DNA of 64,000 nucleotides from G965230065 sp965230065 (GCA_965230065.1 OZ245942.1:5394001-5458000); one strand, 5' to 3'; shown: positions 6,801 through 16,607, counted from the first letter of the stretch. Made by a program: numbers and translations. The notes: generated by a model not told the origin, from the letters alone.

Positions 6801-9206
6801 TTAGGAAAGCTTTTTAGAAGCCAGGTAGCTTATGGCCAAAGAAATAAACCCAACAATGGTAACAGAGCTTAAGGGCATTAAAATAGCAGCGATGAGGGGG
6901 GTGAGTAATCCGGCAACGGCAAAAGACAAACCAATTAAATTATAGAGAAAGGAAAGGATAAAGGCAATGATGACTACCTGCATGCTCAGGCTGGTGAATT
7001 TTATGAACTGAGGCAGCTTTTCAAAACTATCCGCTTTCAAGATGGCGTCGCAGGCAGGGGAAAAATGATGCACATCATCTGCTATGGCAATGCCCACATG
7101 GCTTTGTTTCAAAGCCCCGGCATCGTTGAGTCCATCCCCAATCATCATAGTTTTTCGGCCTTGTTTTTCCAGTTTTTTCAGGTAATTCAGTTTATCAACA
7201 GGAGACTGCCTGAAATATAAGTGGTGAAAATACGGGGAAAGGGTTTGTTTTTCCTGCTCATTATCGCCCGATAGCAAGTGGGTTTGATAATGTGCATGCA
7301 GTTGATGCATTATGTTTGCCAGACCTTTTCTGTAGATATTTTGAAACTGAAAATAGCCTTTCACTATTCCGTTTATTTCAACATACACGCGGGTGGCATT
7401 GTTGGGATTGTCAACCACTTTTCCATTGACAAATTGGGATGAGCCTAAGCGTATCCGCTTACCGTTTATCAAAGCTTCCATACCAGCCCCGGATATTTCT
7501 TCAAAACTTTCAATAGCAACCAATGGCAGGTTTTCGTGGAGGGATTGGTAAATACCGATGCTCAGCGGGTGGGTAGATTGGCGGGTAACAGATCGGATTA
7601 CACTTAATTCATAATCATGGAGCGGATCGCCCACAAAATTTACTTCCATAGCCGAAGAAAGTGTAATGGTTCCAGTTTTGTCAAAAATAATGTCCTTGGT
7701 TTTGGCTATTTGCTCAATGGTTTCCGCGTTTTTTAAATACAACCCGTATTTGCCAAAGTATCGCAACGTGTGCCCAAAGGCAAAGGGAAGTGTTAATGCC
7801 AGGGCGCACGGACAAGCCACAATGAGTACAGAAGTAACCGCGTTCATAATTTGTGCAGGGTCGGCAAATGCCCAAAAAATGCCCGTACACAAGGCAATGC
7901 CCAATACAATAAGTGTGAAATATTTGCTGACCTTATCCATAATAGAAGTGAGGCGGGTGGGAGGTTTGGCAAAAACTTCCTGGTTCCACAACTGGGTAAG
8001 ATAGCTGCTTTCAACAGGCTTGCAAACTTCCAATATAATGGCGCTTCCCATTTGCCGCCCTCCTGCATACAGAAAATCCCCGCTTTCTTTGGGCATGGGC
8101 AGTGATTCCCCGGTTACGAAGCTATAATCGATTTGCCCGTTACCTTTGATGAGTACAGCATCAGCCGGGATAAGCTCCTGGTTACGAACAAGGATTTTAT
8201 CACCTGTTTTCAAGTCGGCCACCGGTACGTTTGCCTCCTCTGTATCCTTGATAATTTTGGTGGCTCCCAAAGGAAAGTAGGAGGTATAGTCGCGGTCAAA
8301 CGAAAGTGCCTGGTAGGTTTTGTTTTGGTACCACTTGCCAATAAGCAAAAAGAAAATTAAGCCGGTGAAAGAATCCATATAACCGGCACCGGTTTGGGTT
8401 AATATTTCAATAGCACTTCTTCCAAATAGCGTAAGGATACCCAGGGCTATCGGTACATCAATGTTGATATATTGATGCCGGAGTCCTTTCCAGGCTGAAA
8501 TGAGGTAATCGATACCGGCATAGAAAAATACCGGCAGGGCGAGGAGAAGGTTAAGATAACTGAAAAACACTTTATAATCGTGTTCCAGGTCAAGTTGTAC
8601 GTCCAGGTATTCGGGCAAACTCAGCAGCATAATATTGCCAAAACAAAACCCGGCAATCCCTACTTTTACAGATAAGTTCCTGTTAGCTTTTTTTTCTGAT
8701 TTTCTGTTGCCGGAATTCAGGTTGATTTCAGGGGCATACCCAATTTTTCCCATGAGTTCAGCTACCTGCCGCAAAGATAATTCGGCTGAACGAAATGAAA
8801 TATTGACCTCTTTTTTAGTGAAATGCACTTCCGATCTGAGTACATGCTTGTTCAGCCTGTGCAGGTTTTCTAATAACCAGATGCAGGAACTACAATGGAT
8901 GGCTGGCACAAAAAACCTGACTTTGCTGACATTACCATCGTCAAATGTGAGTAATTTTTTTACAATTTCGGGGTTGTCCAGAAAAGCATATTTTTCGGCA
9001 GATGCCTGGTTTTTTTGCGAAGTTCCAGGAGTATTTTCCAAATCATAATATTGCCCCAGGGCACTGCCTTCCAAAATATCGTATACGGTTTTGCAACCTT
9101 CACAGCAAAAGTTTTTTTCATCGTGAAGTATGGAGGCAGGGGGGCAGTCCTCCCCACAATGATAACATGCCACTCTTACTTTCTGGCCAGTTGCAAATTC
9201 ATTCAT
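6801..9206 (-). CDS. ccoI: CcoI/FixI, copper-transporting P1B-type ATPase
   Basis: An 801-residue heavy-metal P-type ATPase that supplies copper to the cbb3 oxidase. The N-terminus has a Cys-rich domain (CYHCGEDCPP, CCEGC) and a metal-binding motif IHCSSC. The core has TGES, the intramembrane CPC at about residue 464, DKTGT with the phosphorylated Asp at about 507, and GDGLNDAGAL. The N-terminal CCEGCKTVY zinc-ribbon-like module is typical of the CcoI branch. I use ATG 9206; an in-frame TTG 30 nt upstream is less likely. It lies upstream of ccoS in the same direction. Confidence 0.94.
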   Translation of the reverse strand: MNEFATGQKVRVACYHCGEDCPPASILHDEKNFCCEGCKTVYDILEGSALGQYYDLENTPGTSQKNQASAEKYAFLDNPEIVKKLLTFDDGNVSKVRFFVPAIHCSSCIWLLENLHRLNKHVLRSEVHFTKKEVNISFRSAELSLRQVAELMGKIGYAPEINLNSGNRKSEKKANRNLSVKVGIAGFCFGNIMLLSLPEYLDVQLDLEHDYKVFFSYLNLLLALPVFFYAGIDYLISAWKGLRHQYINIDVPIALGILTLFGRSAIEILTQTGAGYMDSFTGLIFFLLIGKWYQNKTYQALSFDRDYTSYFPLGATKIIKDTEEANVPVADLKTGDKILVRNQELIPADAVLIKGNGQIDYSFVTGESLPMPKESGDFLYAGGRQMGSAIILEVCKPVESSYLTQLWNQEVFAKPPTRLTSIMDKVSKYFTLIVLGIALCTGIFWAFADPAQIMNAVTSVLIVACPCALALTLPFAFGHTLRYFGKYGLYLKNAETIEQIAKTKDIIFDKTGTITLSSAMEVNFVGDPLHDYELSVIRSVTRQSTHPLSIGIYQSLHENLPLVAIESFEEISGAGMEALINGKRIRLGSSQFVNGKVVDNPNNATRVYVEINGIVKGYFQFQNIYRKGLANIMHQLHAHYQTHLLSGDNEQEKQTLSPYFHHLYFRQSPVDKLNYLKKLEKQGRKTMMIGDGLNDAGALKQSHVGIAIADDVHHFSPACDAILKADSFEKLPQFIKFTSLSMQVVIIAFILSFLYNLIGLSFAVAGLLTPLIAAILMPLSSVTIVGFISLAISYLASKKLS

Positions 9207-9336
9207 TACTCGTTTCACAATATGTGTGTGGTGCAAAAGTCAATACGCAATTTCCGGTTCTCAATGAGGTTGGTCAGTTTAAAGATTGACAAATATCAAT
9301 GGAAACAATATACAGGCTGGAATAATCAGGCATTTT

Positions 9337-9819
9337 TTAATATGGAATATTCAATTTTTTATAAATGAAATGCATGAGCCAGGCCGGACCGATGAGGAGA
9401 AATTGCAAATCTTTGAAAAAAGAGGGCTTTTTGCCTTCTACCTTATGCCCGAAAAATTGTCCAAACCATGCCAATACAAATACTACTAGCGAAATAAGCC
9501 AAAGTGGGGCAATTTCCCATTGGTCCACCCAATAGGTAATCGCTACAAAAACAGCAACCAGCAATAACATGCCAAAAAACAAGGGCACTGATAAACGAAG
9601 GTAATACAACAGTACAAACACCAAAATTAAGGTAGCCCAGTTGATAAACGTACTGAGCGGAGCTTCGGCCCAGTTGGCCAGAAAATCATGGGGAATTGAC
9701 CAAATTAAACCCATAATGCTCAAAAAAATGAGGGGTACGCAAATCCAGTGAATGGCTTTGTTGGTAGCATTTTGATGACTTTCGCCATATTCGGCCAGTA
9801 GTTTATCAATTTTTCGCAT
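9337..9819 (-). CDS. Mpo1-like (DUF962) membrane protein
   Basis: A 160-residue protein of the DUF962/Mpo1 family. It opens with the family motif EYGESHQNATNKAIHWICVPL, whose His residues are conserved, and later shows GQFFGHKVEGKKPSF and LIGPAWL. Four hydrophobic segments are visible. Yeast Mpo1 is an Fe(II)-dependent dioxygenase that alpha-oxidises 2-hydroxy fatty acids (phytosphingosine breakdown); bacterial members are uncharacterised. It stands 130 nt upstream of ccoI on the same strand but is probably not part of the oxidase pathway. The ATG start is directly followed by the conserved N-terminal motif. Confidence 0.87.
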   Translation of the reverse strand: MRKIDKLLAEYGESHQNATNKAIHWICVPLIFLSIMGLIWSIPHDFLANWAEAPLSTFINWATLILVFVLLYYLRLSVPLFFGMLLLVAVFVAITYWVDQWEIAPLWLISLVVFVLAWFGQFFGHKVEGKKPSFFKDLQFLLIGPAWLMHFIYKKLNIPY

Positions 9820-9922
9820 GGGTACAAAAGGTTAATGTTGTGTTTTCTGCTGTTAATTTACTGAAATACCCACATAATGTAAAGTGGCTTATGCCAATCT
9901 ATTATGAAGAAAAACCTATTTT

Positions 9923-10582
9923 TTAAAGTGTGTAGTAACTCTCTTTTTCATGCTCGTGTATGCGGATTGCCCCGTCCAGGGTAAGGTCAGTCAGGATGCG
10001 CAATGCCCTCCGTCGCGAGATATTCACAATTTGCATAAACTGTTTCAGGGTAATCCGTTCGTGCTTCTTCAGGTAAGCCATGAGTTTACGTTCGTTAAAT
10101 GAGTTGAGCGGTATAGGAACCGTTTTCCCGTTGGCAGCAGTATGTCCTTTTTTCATCAGTGTCAACATGGTTTTTCCTGCCGGAATACATTTGTCATTTT
10201 GCCGGATGTACGCATGAAGTTTAGCATTTTTATCCCTTACAAAATGCGGCTTTTCCTCACTTTCTTTGATACGTACGATAAGCACGGTCTTATCCTCTTC
10301 TTCATCTTCCACTTCCTGGTACGAAAGATGAATGGGTGGGTCACAATAAAAATCTGATGCAGTTTCCAGCAGATATTTTTCTTCTTCGGGGTCTACACCC
10401 AGGATGGTCTTATCATCTTGTACACCCACCAATAAAACCCCTCCTTTCGTATTGGCAAAAGCACTGATGGTTTTGGCAATTTTATAAGGTTGTGATATTT
10501 TCTGTTTGAAATCCACCTTTTCACCTTCCCCCTTGATAATCAGGCTTTTCAATTGGGAAAGTGTATGTATATCAAAAGACAT
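9923..10582 (-). CDS. AlbA/Schlafen-type putative DNA-binding ATP-binding protein
   Basis: A 219-residue protein with an AlbA_2 (Schlafen-like) domain at about 10-130: a GEGEKVDFK segment, then ISAFANTKGGVLLVGVQDD and ILGVDP, which are hallmark motifs. The C-terminal 70 residues look like a winged helix (LKQFMQIVNISRRRALRILTDL). Family members are putative transcriptional regulators or RNA-processing proteins; no target is known. I start at ATG 10582 (MSFDIHTL) because the longer upstream reading adds 28 unconserved residues. It is a single-gene unit. Confidence 0.85.
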   Translation of the reverse strand: MSFDIHTLSQLKSLIIKGEGEKVDFKQKISQPYKIAKTISAFANTKGGVLLVGVQDDKTILGVDPEEEKYLLETASDFYCDPPIHLSYQEVEDEEEDKTVLIVRIKESEEKPHFVRDKNAKLHAYIRQNDKCIPAGKTMLTLMKKGHTAANGKTVPIPLNSFNERKLMAYLKKHERITLKQFMQIVNISRRRALRILTDLTLDGAIRIHEHEKESYYTL

Positions 10583-10666
10583 GGCTTTGAAAGTTTTAAG
10601 AAAAATGTCTAAAGTAATAACGTAGAAAGTGGGAAATAAATCTAATTGCTTCGGTTGAAAAACCAA

Positions 10667-10966
10667 AATTTCATTTTAAATGACCTGTCTTTTTTATTAA
10701 TCCACGTCTGAATCAGCATTAAATTATCAGCGTGAAGAATCGGTTTGAAAACTAAAGGAGTGTATGTTTTTAATTGAGTTAGCACAAAATGATTTATCCT
10801 TTATAAGCAATTGTATCATAATTGAATATTGAAGGAGAAATTTGGAGAAATTACTGCGGAATTTTTAAAAATGATAATGAATATTAAACAAATATTATTA
10901 TAATAATTTTGATATTATATGTAACTATTCTAGTTGCATTGGGTTTTCCTTTCCATATTTCCCTCC
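10667..10966. other. AT-rich intergenic region, no gene seen
   Basis: About 300 nt between the divergent AlbA-type gene and the secreted-protein gene. It becomes very AT-rich around 10860-10925. I see no open frame, RNA gene or strong hairpin; it most likely holds the two divergent promoters. Confidence 0.5.
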
Positions 10967-10974
10967 TAAGTTTG
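10967..10974 (+). promoter_or_regulatory. TAnnTTTG -7 box for the secreted-protein gene
   Basis: TAAGTTTG matches the Bacteroidota -7 consensus TAnnTTTG exactly and lies 41 nt before the ATG at 11015. TTG cores occur upstream near 10934 and 10940, but the spacing is a few nt longer than the usual 19-21, so the -33 element is uncertain. Confidence 0.5.
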
Positions 10975-11014
10975 CCACCGTTCAGTAAGGAATGTCAAAC
11001 TTTAAAAACAAAAA

Positions 11015-11656
11015 ATGAAAACCAACTTCTTGAAACAAGCATCCGTTTTTTTCTTTTCAATTGCCATAAGTTCTTCAGCTTTTGCTGATGACAACTTTGG
11101 TGATAAAAAAGGCTCTGAAACCTCTATGTCATTTTTTACAACGGTAACTGAAAATAAAGCGATCATAAAAATCAATAATATATCTGCTGAAAAAGGGGCT
11201 TCCCTCAAAGTATTTTCATCGGATGGAAGCCTGGTTTACTTAGAAAATATCATGGGCATGGAGAATTATGACCGTAAGTACGATTTTACCCAGCTTAAGC
11301 CCGGAAAGTATTCCATGGTCCTGATAAGCGGAGGAAATGAGTTGGTGAAAAAATTTTCAGTCGGATTTGATGGTGTTGTGACGATGTTTAAAGAAGCCAA
11401 TTTTGCCGATTTCAGGCCCATTGTTTTTGAAAAAGAAAATAAAGTGAACGTATGCTTTGAAAACAGGACGAATAGGAAGTTGAGGGTGAGTGTTATCAAC
11501 CGCCAGGGAAAAGAGGTATATGGAGAGTGGGTAGAGGAAGATGCTTCTTACGGAAGAAGCCTGGACCTCTCAAAAGTTGGAAAAGGCGAATATACTGTGG
11601 AGGTTTATACCTTAGGCAGTGAGTATGATTATGCTGAAGCGGTTTCCGTTATCTAA
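11015..11656 (+). CDS. Secreted protein of unknown function with two Ig-like repeats
   Basis: A 213-residue protein with a clear signal peptide (MKTNFLKQ, hydrophobic core, SSAFA cleavage site near residue 24). The mature part shows two similar beta-rich units, one around LKVFSSDGSLVYLENI...YSMVLISGG and one around LRVSVINRQGKEVYGEW...YTVEVYTLG, resembling the fold of secretion-sorting or fibronectin-like domains. It lacks the usual T9SS C-terminal sorting sequence. It is a single-gene unit with its own promoter box and terminator. Function is unknown; it may be a periplasmic or surface structural protein. Confidence 0.72.
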   Translation: MKTNFLKQASVFFFSIAISSSAFADDNFGDKKGSETSMSFFTTVTENKAIIKINNISAEKGASLKVFSSDGSLVYLENIMGMENYDRKYDFTQLKPGKYSMVLISGGNELVKKFSVGFDGVVTMFKEANFADFRPIVFEKENKVNVCFENRTNRKLRVSVINRQGKEVYGEWVEEDASYGRSLDLSKVGKGEYTVEVYTLGSEYDYAEAVSVI

Positions 11657-11681
11657 GCGATAATTTAAATTTATATATTGC

Positions 11682-11713
11682 AAAGGCTATCCGGTTCCGG
11701 TTAGCCTTTTTTT
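11682..11713 (+). terminator. Intrinsic terminator after the secreted-protein gene
   Basis: AAAGGCTA (11682-11689) pairs with TAGCCTTT (11702-11709), with an inner CCGG/CCGG pair around a 2-nt loop and one T-T mismatch, followed by a T tract. It lies 26 nt after the stop codon at 11656, a textbook rho-independent position. Confidence 0.85.
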
Positions 11714-11786
11714 GTTGCCTTACTTTTGTGGATGTTTGTTTGATGTATCCCGCCTGGCTGATAAATTTACCTATATTTTCGGACCA

Positions 11787-13148
11787 ATGATTGTCAAACT
11801 TTCCAATTATTTTTTCCGCAGCTTAGTCCAAAATAGTGCAAACCGCTTGTTTGAACCCGTAGATAACAGTCCCCTGATTGTTTTCAGAGTAGTATTTGGA
11901 TTGCTATTGGCTATAGAAGGGTGGGGCGCTATTGCTACCGGCTGGGTAAAAAGGGTTTTTGTGGAGCCTTCGTTTACATTTACTTTTATTGGTTTCGAAT
12001 GGCTGCAACCCATGCTCGGCCCTGAGATGTATGCTGTTTATGGAATACTTGGACTGGCAGGCGTGATGGTCATGCTGGGTTTTTATTACCGTGCCAGCAT
12101 GACTGTATATGCCCTGCTCTGGACGATGTGCTATCTAATGCAGAAATCCAGTTACAACAATCATTATTACCTGATGGTATTGTTGTGCTGGGCCATGGTA
12201 TTCATGCCTGCCCACCGTTATTTTTCTTTGGATGTAAAACAAAAAAGAACAACTGGCTCATTAACCTGCCCCGGGTGGTGCATTTTATTTTTTGTGGTGC
12301 AGGTAAGTATAGTTTACTTTTTTGCCGCTTTGGCGAAAATATACCCTGACTGGCTGGCTCTCAAGCCCATCCGTTTATGGTTTGCAGGAAAGGCGCATTA
12401 TCCTATCATTGGGCCCTATTTGCAGAAAGAATGGTTGCAGGCCCTCATTGCTTACGGTGGAATTGTGTTTGATATGACCATCGTGCCATTACTGCTTTGG
12501 AAAAGAACCCGGCCTTATGCCTTTACCATATCCGTATTTTTTCATGTTTTTAACTCCATAGTTTTCGGGATTGGCGTATTTCCATATATGATGATTGGGC
12601 TGAGTGTATTCTTTTTCCAACCTGATAGAGTCAGAAAGGTGTTTTTCAAAAATAAAATATCCCAACAAATCAAAAAATACCAGCCTATACGTTATAATAA
12701 AGTAGTCACGATGGTATTGGGTATATACTTTCTTATTCAATTATATTTACCACTTCGGCACCATTTCATTGAAGGGAATGTATTCTGGACTGAAGAGGGG
12801 CACAGAATGGCCTGGCGTATGATGTTGCGCACAAAGTCGGGAAGCATTCAATATACTATAAAAGACAAAATCACTGGAGAAAAATGGAAGGTTGATCCCA
12901 GTGATTATCTGTCAGGTAAACAAGTTCGTAAGCTGGGGGTACAGCCAGATATGATCTGGCAGTTTGCAAAATACCTTCAACAAAAATATGCGAAAGAAGG
13001 TAAGCCCAATCTTGAAATTTATGTTACGAGTCTTGTAAGTTTGAATGGAAATAAAAGCCTTCCATTGGTTGATGCATCAGTTGATTTGGCCAGTGAACCC
13101 TGGTATACTTTTTCGCATGCTGCGTGGATTTTATCTTATGAATGGTAA
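11787..13148 (+). CDS. HTTM-domain (vitamin K-dependent carboxylase-like) membrane protein
   Basis: A 453-residue polytopic membrane protein of the HTTM (vitamin K-dependent gamma-carboxylase-like) family. Visible are IVFRVVFGLLLAIEG in the first helix, the SYNNHYYL motif, HRYFSLD, VYFFAALAKIYPDWL, and a C-terminal soluble domain with HRMAWRMMLRTKSG. Bacterial members are mostly uncharacterised; the carboxylase activity of animal homologues should not be assumed. I start at ATG 11787 (MIVKLSN), since an earlier in-frame start would lie on the upstream terminator. Confidence 0.85.
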   Translation: MIVKLSNYFFRSLVQNSANRLFEPVDNSPLIVFRVVFGLLLAIEGWGAIATGWVKRVFVEPSFTFTFIGFEWLQPMLGPEMYAVYGILGLAGVMVMLGFYYRASMTVYALLWTMCYLMQKSSYNNHYYLMVLLCWAMVFMPAHRYFSLDVKQKRTTGSLTCPGWCILFFVVQVSIVYFFAALAKIYPDWLALKPIRLWFAGKAHYPIIGPYLQKEWLQALIAYGGIVFDMTIVPLLLWKRTRPYAFTISVFFHVFNSIVFGIGVFPYMMIGLSVFFFQPDRVRKVFFKNKISQQIKKYQPIRYNKVVTMVLGIYFLIQLYLPLRHHFIEGNVFWTEEGHRMAWRMMLRTKSGSIQYTIKDKITGEKWKVDPSDYLSGKQVRKLGVQPDMIWQFAKYLQQKYAKEGKPNLEIYVTSLVSLNGNKSLPLVDASVDLASEPWYTFSHAAWILSYEW

Positions 13149-13271
13149 AAAATTAACGCAGTTGTCTAAATTTGCAACAGACGTGTCACCTCAATCAACA
13201 AATTCGTTAAACTCTAATAAACTCTTTAGAGGGTGTTAGATTATTTTTTTACAGCTAATTCCGGTAAGGTC

Positions 13272-13817
13272 ATGGGGAAACAAGAAAATTTTATCACAGC
13301 TGAAGATTTATTGAACGGTTTAGAACTGGAAGAAAAAAAGAAAACAATCATTCGTCTTCGGTGGCTGGAAACTGCACTTGTGATGGAAAACAGGGCAGAC
13401 AGATATGTGAAAGTATATAACATACTCCAGTTCATGACGCTGATTTCCGTTATTGTTACACCTATTTTCATCAATATCAGTGCACCTATTGCTACAGCTA
13501 CAGGAATTTTGGCAGCCCTGAGCCTGGGCATCAATCAGTCGTTCCAATACGAAAAAAAATGGAGACATTACAGAAAAAATGTTGAATTGATCTACAGTGA
13601 AGGTTATGATTATTTCAGCCTGAGTGGCAATTATTTGCCCTACGACAACCATGAAGAAGCTTATCGAAGTTTTATATCAAATATTGAAGCAGTATTAAAA
13701 TCAGAGGTAGAAACCTATTTCCTGAAAGTGCGCCCTAAGCCGAATCGAAAAAATAAAAATTCAGTAGAAACCCTTGAATACAAAGGAGACGCGCTATTTT
13801 CAGAGACCAACAAATAA
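13272..13817 (+). CDS. DUF4231/SLATT-like two-helix membrane protein
   Basis: A 181-residue protein with a helical N-terminus (RLRWLETALVMENRADRYVKVYN), two adjacent membrane helices (LQFMTLISVIVTPIFI and ATATGILAALSLGI) and a helical C-terminus with YEKKWRHYRKNVELI. This layout matches DUF4231/SLATT-type proteins, a group linked by genome context to conflict systems, though many stand alone. It follows the HTTM gene and ends 2 nt before gatB, so it may be co-transcribed with gatB. I use ATG 13272; an in-frame GTG at 13233 is possible. Confidence 0.65.
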   Translation: MGKQENFITAEDLLNGLELEEKKKTIIRLRWLETALVMENRADRYVKVYNILQFMTLISVIVTPIFINISAPIATATGILAALSLGINQSFQYEKKWRHYRKNVELIYSEGYDYFSLSGNYLPYDNHEEAYRSFISNIEAVLKSEVETYFLKVRPKPNRKNKNSVETLEYKGDALFSETNK

Positions 13818-13819
13818 AG

Positions 13820-15274
13820 ATGAACCATCATATCCGTAAGAAATATACCGCTGTAATTGGGTTGGAAGTACATGCCCAGTTATCTATTAAGAGTAAAATA
13901 TTTGCCGGTGATAATGCCGCTTATGGAGGTGAACCCAATTCGCAAATTTCTGTAATCACATTGGGGCATCCGGGCACGCTTCCCAAGCTCAATAAAAAAG
14001 CAGTGGAATATGCCATTCGTATGGGGTTGGCCTGTCATAGTGACATTACCCGTGAAAATATTTTTGACCGGAAAAATTACTTTTATCCGGATCTTCCTAA
14101 AGGATACCAGGTTACACAGGATAAGACCCCTATTTGTGTGGGCGGGTTTGTCCCAGTGAAAACCCAGGGAGAGGATGAAATTAAAATACGGCTTACAAAA
14201 ATACATTTAGAAGAAGACGCAGGTAAATCCATGCACCTGGAAAATGAACCGGATACGCTTGTTGATTTCAATAGGGCTGGAGTACCCCTGATTGAGATTG
14301 TATCGGAGCCAGATATACGCACTTCTGAACAAGCTGCATCCTTCCTCACAGAAATTCGCAAGCTTGTGCGCTATCTGGAAATATGTGATGGCAATATGGA
14401 AGAAGGTTCCATGCGCTGCGATGCTAATATTTCAATCATGACGGATGAAGCAACAGAATACGGACAAAAAGTAGAGGTGAAAAATATGAACTCTATCAGA
14501 AACGTACAAAGAGCCATTGAATATGAAATAGTAAGGCAGATTAAAGTAGTTGAAGAGGGTGGTACCATTACTTCGGAAACGCGTACCTTCAATGCCCATA
14601 ATGGTACTACATCAGGCATGCGGGAAAAGGAAAATTTGACCGATTACCGTTACTTCCCTGAGCCTGACCTTTGCCCCCTGATTGTATCTGACGACTGGCT
14701 GGATGAAATCAAAGCATCTATGCCACAGCTTCCGCATGAGTTGTATCACAAATTTATCGAAAAGTACAATTTGCCGGAATACGATGCTGAAGTGCTGACG
14801 GATAATAAAGCTATTGCCTTGTTTTTTGATACTTTATGTAAAGAAACAAACAATTATAAAGCAGCTTCTAACTGGATGATGGGGCCTGTAAAATCATACC
14901 TCAATGATGCTAATATTTCTATAGAAAAGTTTCCCCTTACTCCATCGCAGATTGCAGCGATTATTGGATTGGTTGACCAAAATAAGTTGAGCTATACATC
15001 GGCTTCCCAAAATGTGTTTCCTTATTTATTAGAGCATCCACAATCGACAGCATTAGAAGCGGCCCATCAATTAAACCTGCTTCAGGATAGCAATACTGAA
15101 AGCATTAAGCCCCTGATAGAAGAAGTGCTGGCTGATTTTCCTGCACAGGTTGCGGCCTATAAAAAAGGAAAAAAAGGTCTGCTGGGGTTGTTTGTTGGCG
15201 AAGTAATGAAACGCAGTAAGGGTAAAGCCAACCCCAGGATAGCGAATAAGTTGATACAGGAAGAGTTAGCATAG
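13820..15274 (+). CDS. gatB: Asp/Glu-tRNA amidotransferase subunit B
   Basis: A 484-residue GatB. The N-terminal cradle domain shows VIGLEVHAQL, HPGTLPKLN, RKNYFYPDLPKGYQ and the HLEEDAGKS segment; GSMRCDANIS and KNMNSIRN are also conserved. The C-terminal YqeY-like tail ends in GKANPRIANKLIQEEL. GatB holds the kinase/transamidase site that converts Glu-tRNA(Gln) or Asp-tRNA(Asn) to the amidated form in the GatCAB complex. gatA and gatC are not in this window, so the subunits are scattered, as is usual in Bacteroidota. Confidence 0.97.
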   Translation: MNHHIRKKYTAVIGLEVHAQLSIKSKIFAGDNAAYGGEPNSQISVITLGHPGTLPKLNKKAVEYAIRMGLACHSDITRENIFDRKNYFYPDLPKGYQVTQDKTPICVGGFVPVKTQGEDEIKIRLTKIHLEEDAGKSMHLENEPDTLVDFNRAGVPLIEIVSEPDIRTSEQAASFLTEIRKLVRYLEICDGNMEEGSMRCDANISIMTDEATEYGQKVEVKNMNSIRNVQRAIEYEIVRQIKVVEEGGTITSETRTFNAHNGTTSGMREKENLTDYRYFPEPDLCPLIVSDDWLDEIKASMPQLPHELYHKFIEKYNLPEYDAEVLTDNKAIALFFDTLCKETNNYKAASNWMMGPVKSYLNDANISIEKFPLTPSQIAAIIGLVDQNKLSYTSASQNVFPYLLEHPQSTALEAAHQLNLLQDSNTESIKPLIEEVLADFPAQVAAYKKGKKGLLGLFVGEVMKRSKGKANPRIANKLIQEELA

Positions 15275-15344
15275 ATAACAAACTCCCTTTTAAATTCGTA
15301 GAACCGCATCATAAGTAAATGCAAAAAATATTAATGTGATAAAT

Positions 15345-16487
15345 ATGAAAAATATAGGATTGTGGATAGGCGTGATTGGTATGTTGTGGATAGGCGTATC
15401 CTGCACGCAGGGAAAAGGAAATGGAGATACAAAAACTGATGATGAAAAGTCAATCACTATCCAGGGTAAGGTAAATTACCCTCAGCAAGATGGCAAAATT
15501 ATACTTGAAAAAGCCGGAACTACGGGAATGTTGGCGGTAGACTCCACATCTGTTAATACTGATAGTACGTTTCAATTTAACTTGTCGATAGATGAAGCGG
15601 GTTTTTATCGCCTCAACCTGTACGATAACCAATTTGTAATGCTGGTATTGGACGATGAAGATGTAACGGTTACAGCCGATGGAAATAATAATCAGGGAGT
15701 GGCTGAGGTGGAGGGGTCAACAGATACAGATTATTTTTATGCTGTTGAAGCTACAATGAGTGAGTTGCAAGCAGGAGTAAATCAATTGAATCAGGAATAT
15801 ATTGAAGCCAGGTCTGCGGGCGATAAGGAGGGTATGCAAGCCGTTGAACAAACGTACGATAGCCTGGAATCTTCAGCACGAAGTAAAATCAAAGACCAAA
15901 TCAGGAACATGGGCACATCCATTACGGCATTATTTGCTGTTAATTACCTGGATGCTGAAAAAGACTTTGAGTTTTTGGCTGAGCTTGCAGCGAAGTTCAA
16001 AGAAGAACTACCCAACTCTCCCTATGCGCAGGATTTTATCACTAGCGTGGAGGGCATGCGGCAATTAGCTATCGGCAGAGAAGCCCCTGAGATTGCTTTG
16101 CCTAATCCTAAAGGTGATACAGTTACGCTCAGTTCTCTGCGTGGCAATGTGGTATTGATTGATTTTTGGGCTGCATGGTGCCGCCCTTGCCGCATGGAAA
16201 ACCCCAATGTGGTAAGAATGTATGAAAAATATAAGGACAAAGGTTTTGAGATTTATGGCGTAAGCCTCGACCGCACCAAAGATGCCTGGGTAGAAGCCAT
16301 ACAGGCTGATAATTTGACCTGGACGCACGTTTCTGATTTAAAATACTTTAATTCGGAAGCTGCCGAGTTGTACAACATTCAGGCTATTCCCGCCACGTTT
16401 CTTTTAGATGAGGAAGGCAAAATCATTGGTAAAAACCTGAGGGGAAAGGCGCTGGAAGATAAGTTAGCCGAGATTTTTGGAGCATAA
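15345..16487 (+). CDS. TlpA-like thiol-disulfide lipoprotein with DUF4369 domain
   Basis: A 380-residue lipoprotein with a lipobox ending at Cys20 (WIGVSC). A DUF4369 domain spans about 35-130, followed by a helical linker, and a C-terminal TlpA/AhpC-type thioredoxin domain (about 240-380) has the active site C279-R-P-C282 in WAAWCRPCRM. The cis-Pro loop is visible as IQAIPATF. Such proteins act in the periplasm in disulfide reduction, often in cytochrome maturation or stress. I use ATG 15345 rather than the GTG 9 nt upstream. Confidence 0.9.
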   Translation: MKNIGLWIGVIGMLWIGVSCTQGKGNGDTKTDDEKSITIQGKVNYPQQDGKIILEKAGTTGMLAVDSTSVNTDSTFQFNLSIDEAGFYRLNLYDNQFVMLVLDDEDVTVTADGNNNQGVAEVEGSTDTDYFYAVEATMSELQAGVNQLNQEYIEARSAGDKEGMQAVEQTYDSLESSARSKIKDQIRNMGTSITALFAVNYLDAEKDFEFLAELAAKFKEELPNSPYAQDFITSVEGMRQLAIGREAPEIALPNPKGDTVTLSSLRGNVVLIDFWAAWCRPCRMENPNVVRMYEKYKDKGFEIYGVSLDRTKDAWVEAIQADNLTWTHVSDLKYFNSEAAELYNIQAIPATFLLDEEGKIIGKNLRGKALEDKLAEIFGA

Positions 16488-16515
16488 AAAGATCGGGTAT
16501 TCAATTGATTTATTG

Positions 16516-16546
16516 CCGGATGCCTGTTACTAAAACAGGCTTCCGG
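16516..16546. terminator. Bidirectional hairpin between tlpA-like and mrpG genes
   Basis: CCGGA-T-GCCTGTT (16516-16528) pairs with AACAGGC-T-TCCGG (16534-16546): 12 pairs, one T-T mismatch, a 5-nt loop. It lies between two convergent genes. No T tract follows closely, so termination strength is uncertain, but the stem is strong and the position fits. Confidence 0.6.
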
Positions 16547-16607
16547 TAACTATTTGATTAACCGGCATGGTTTGCCCCGGGAATATAGCTTAGCGATAAT
16601 TCCTGTT

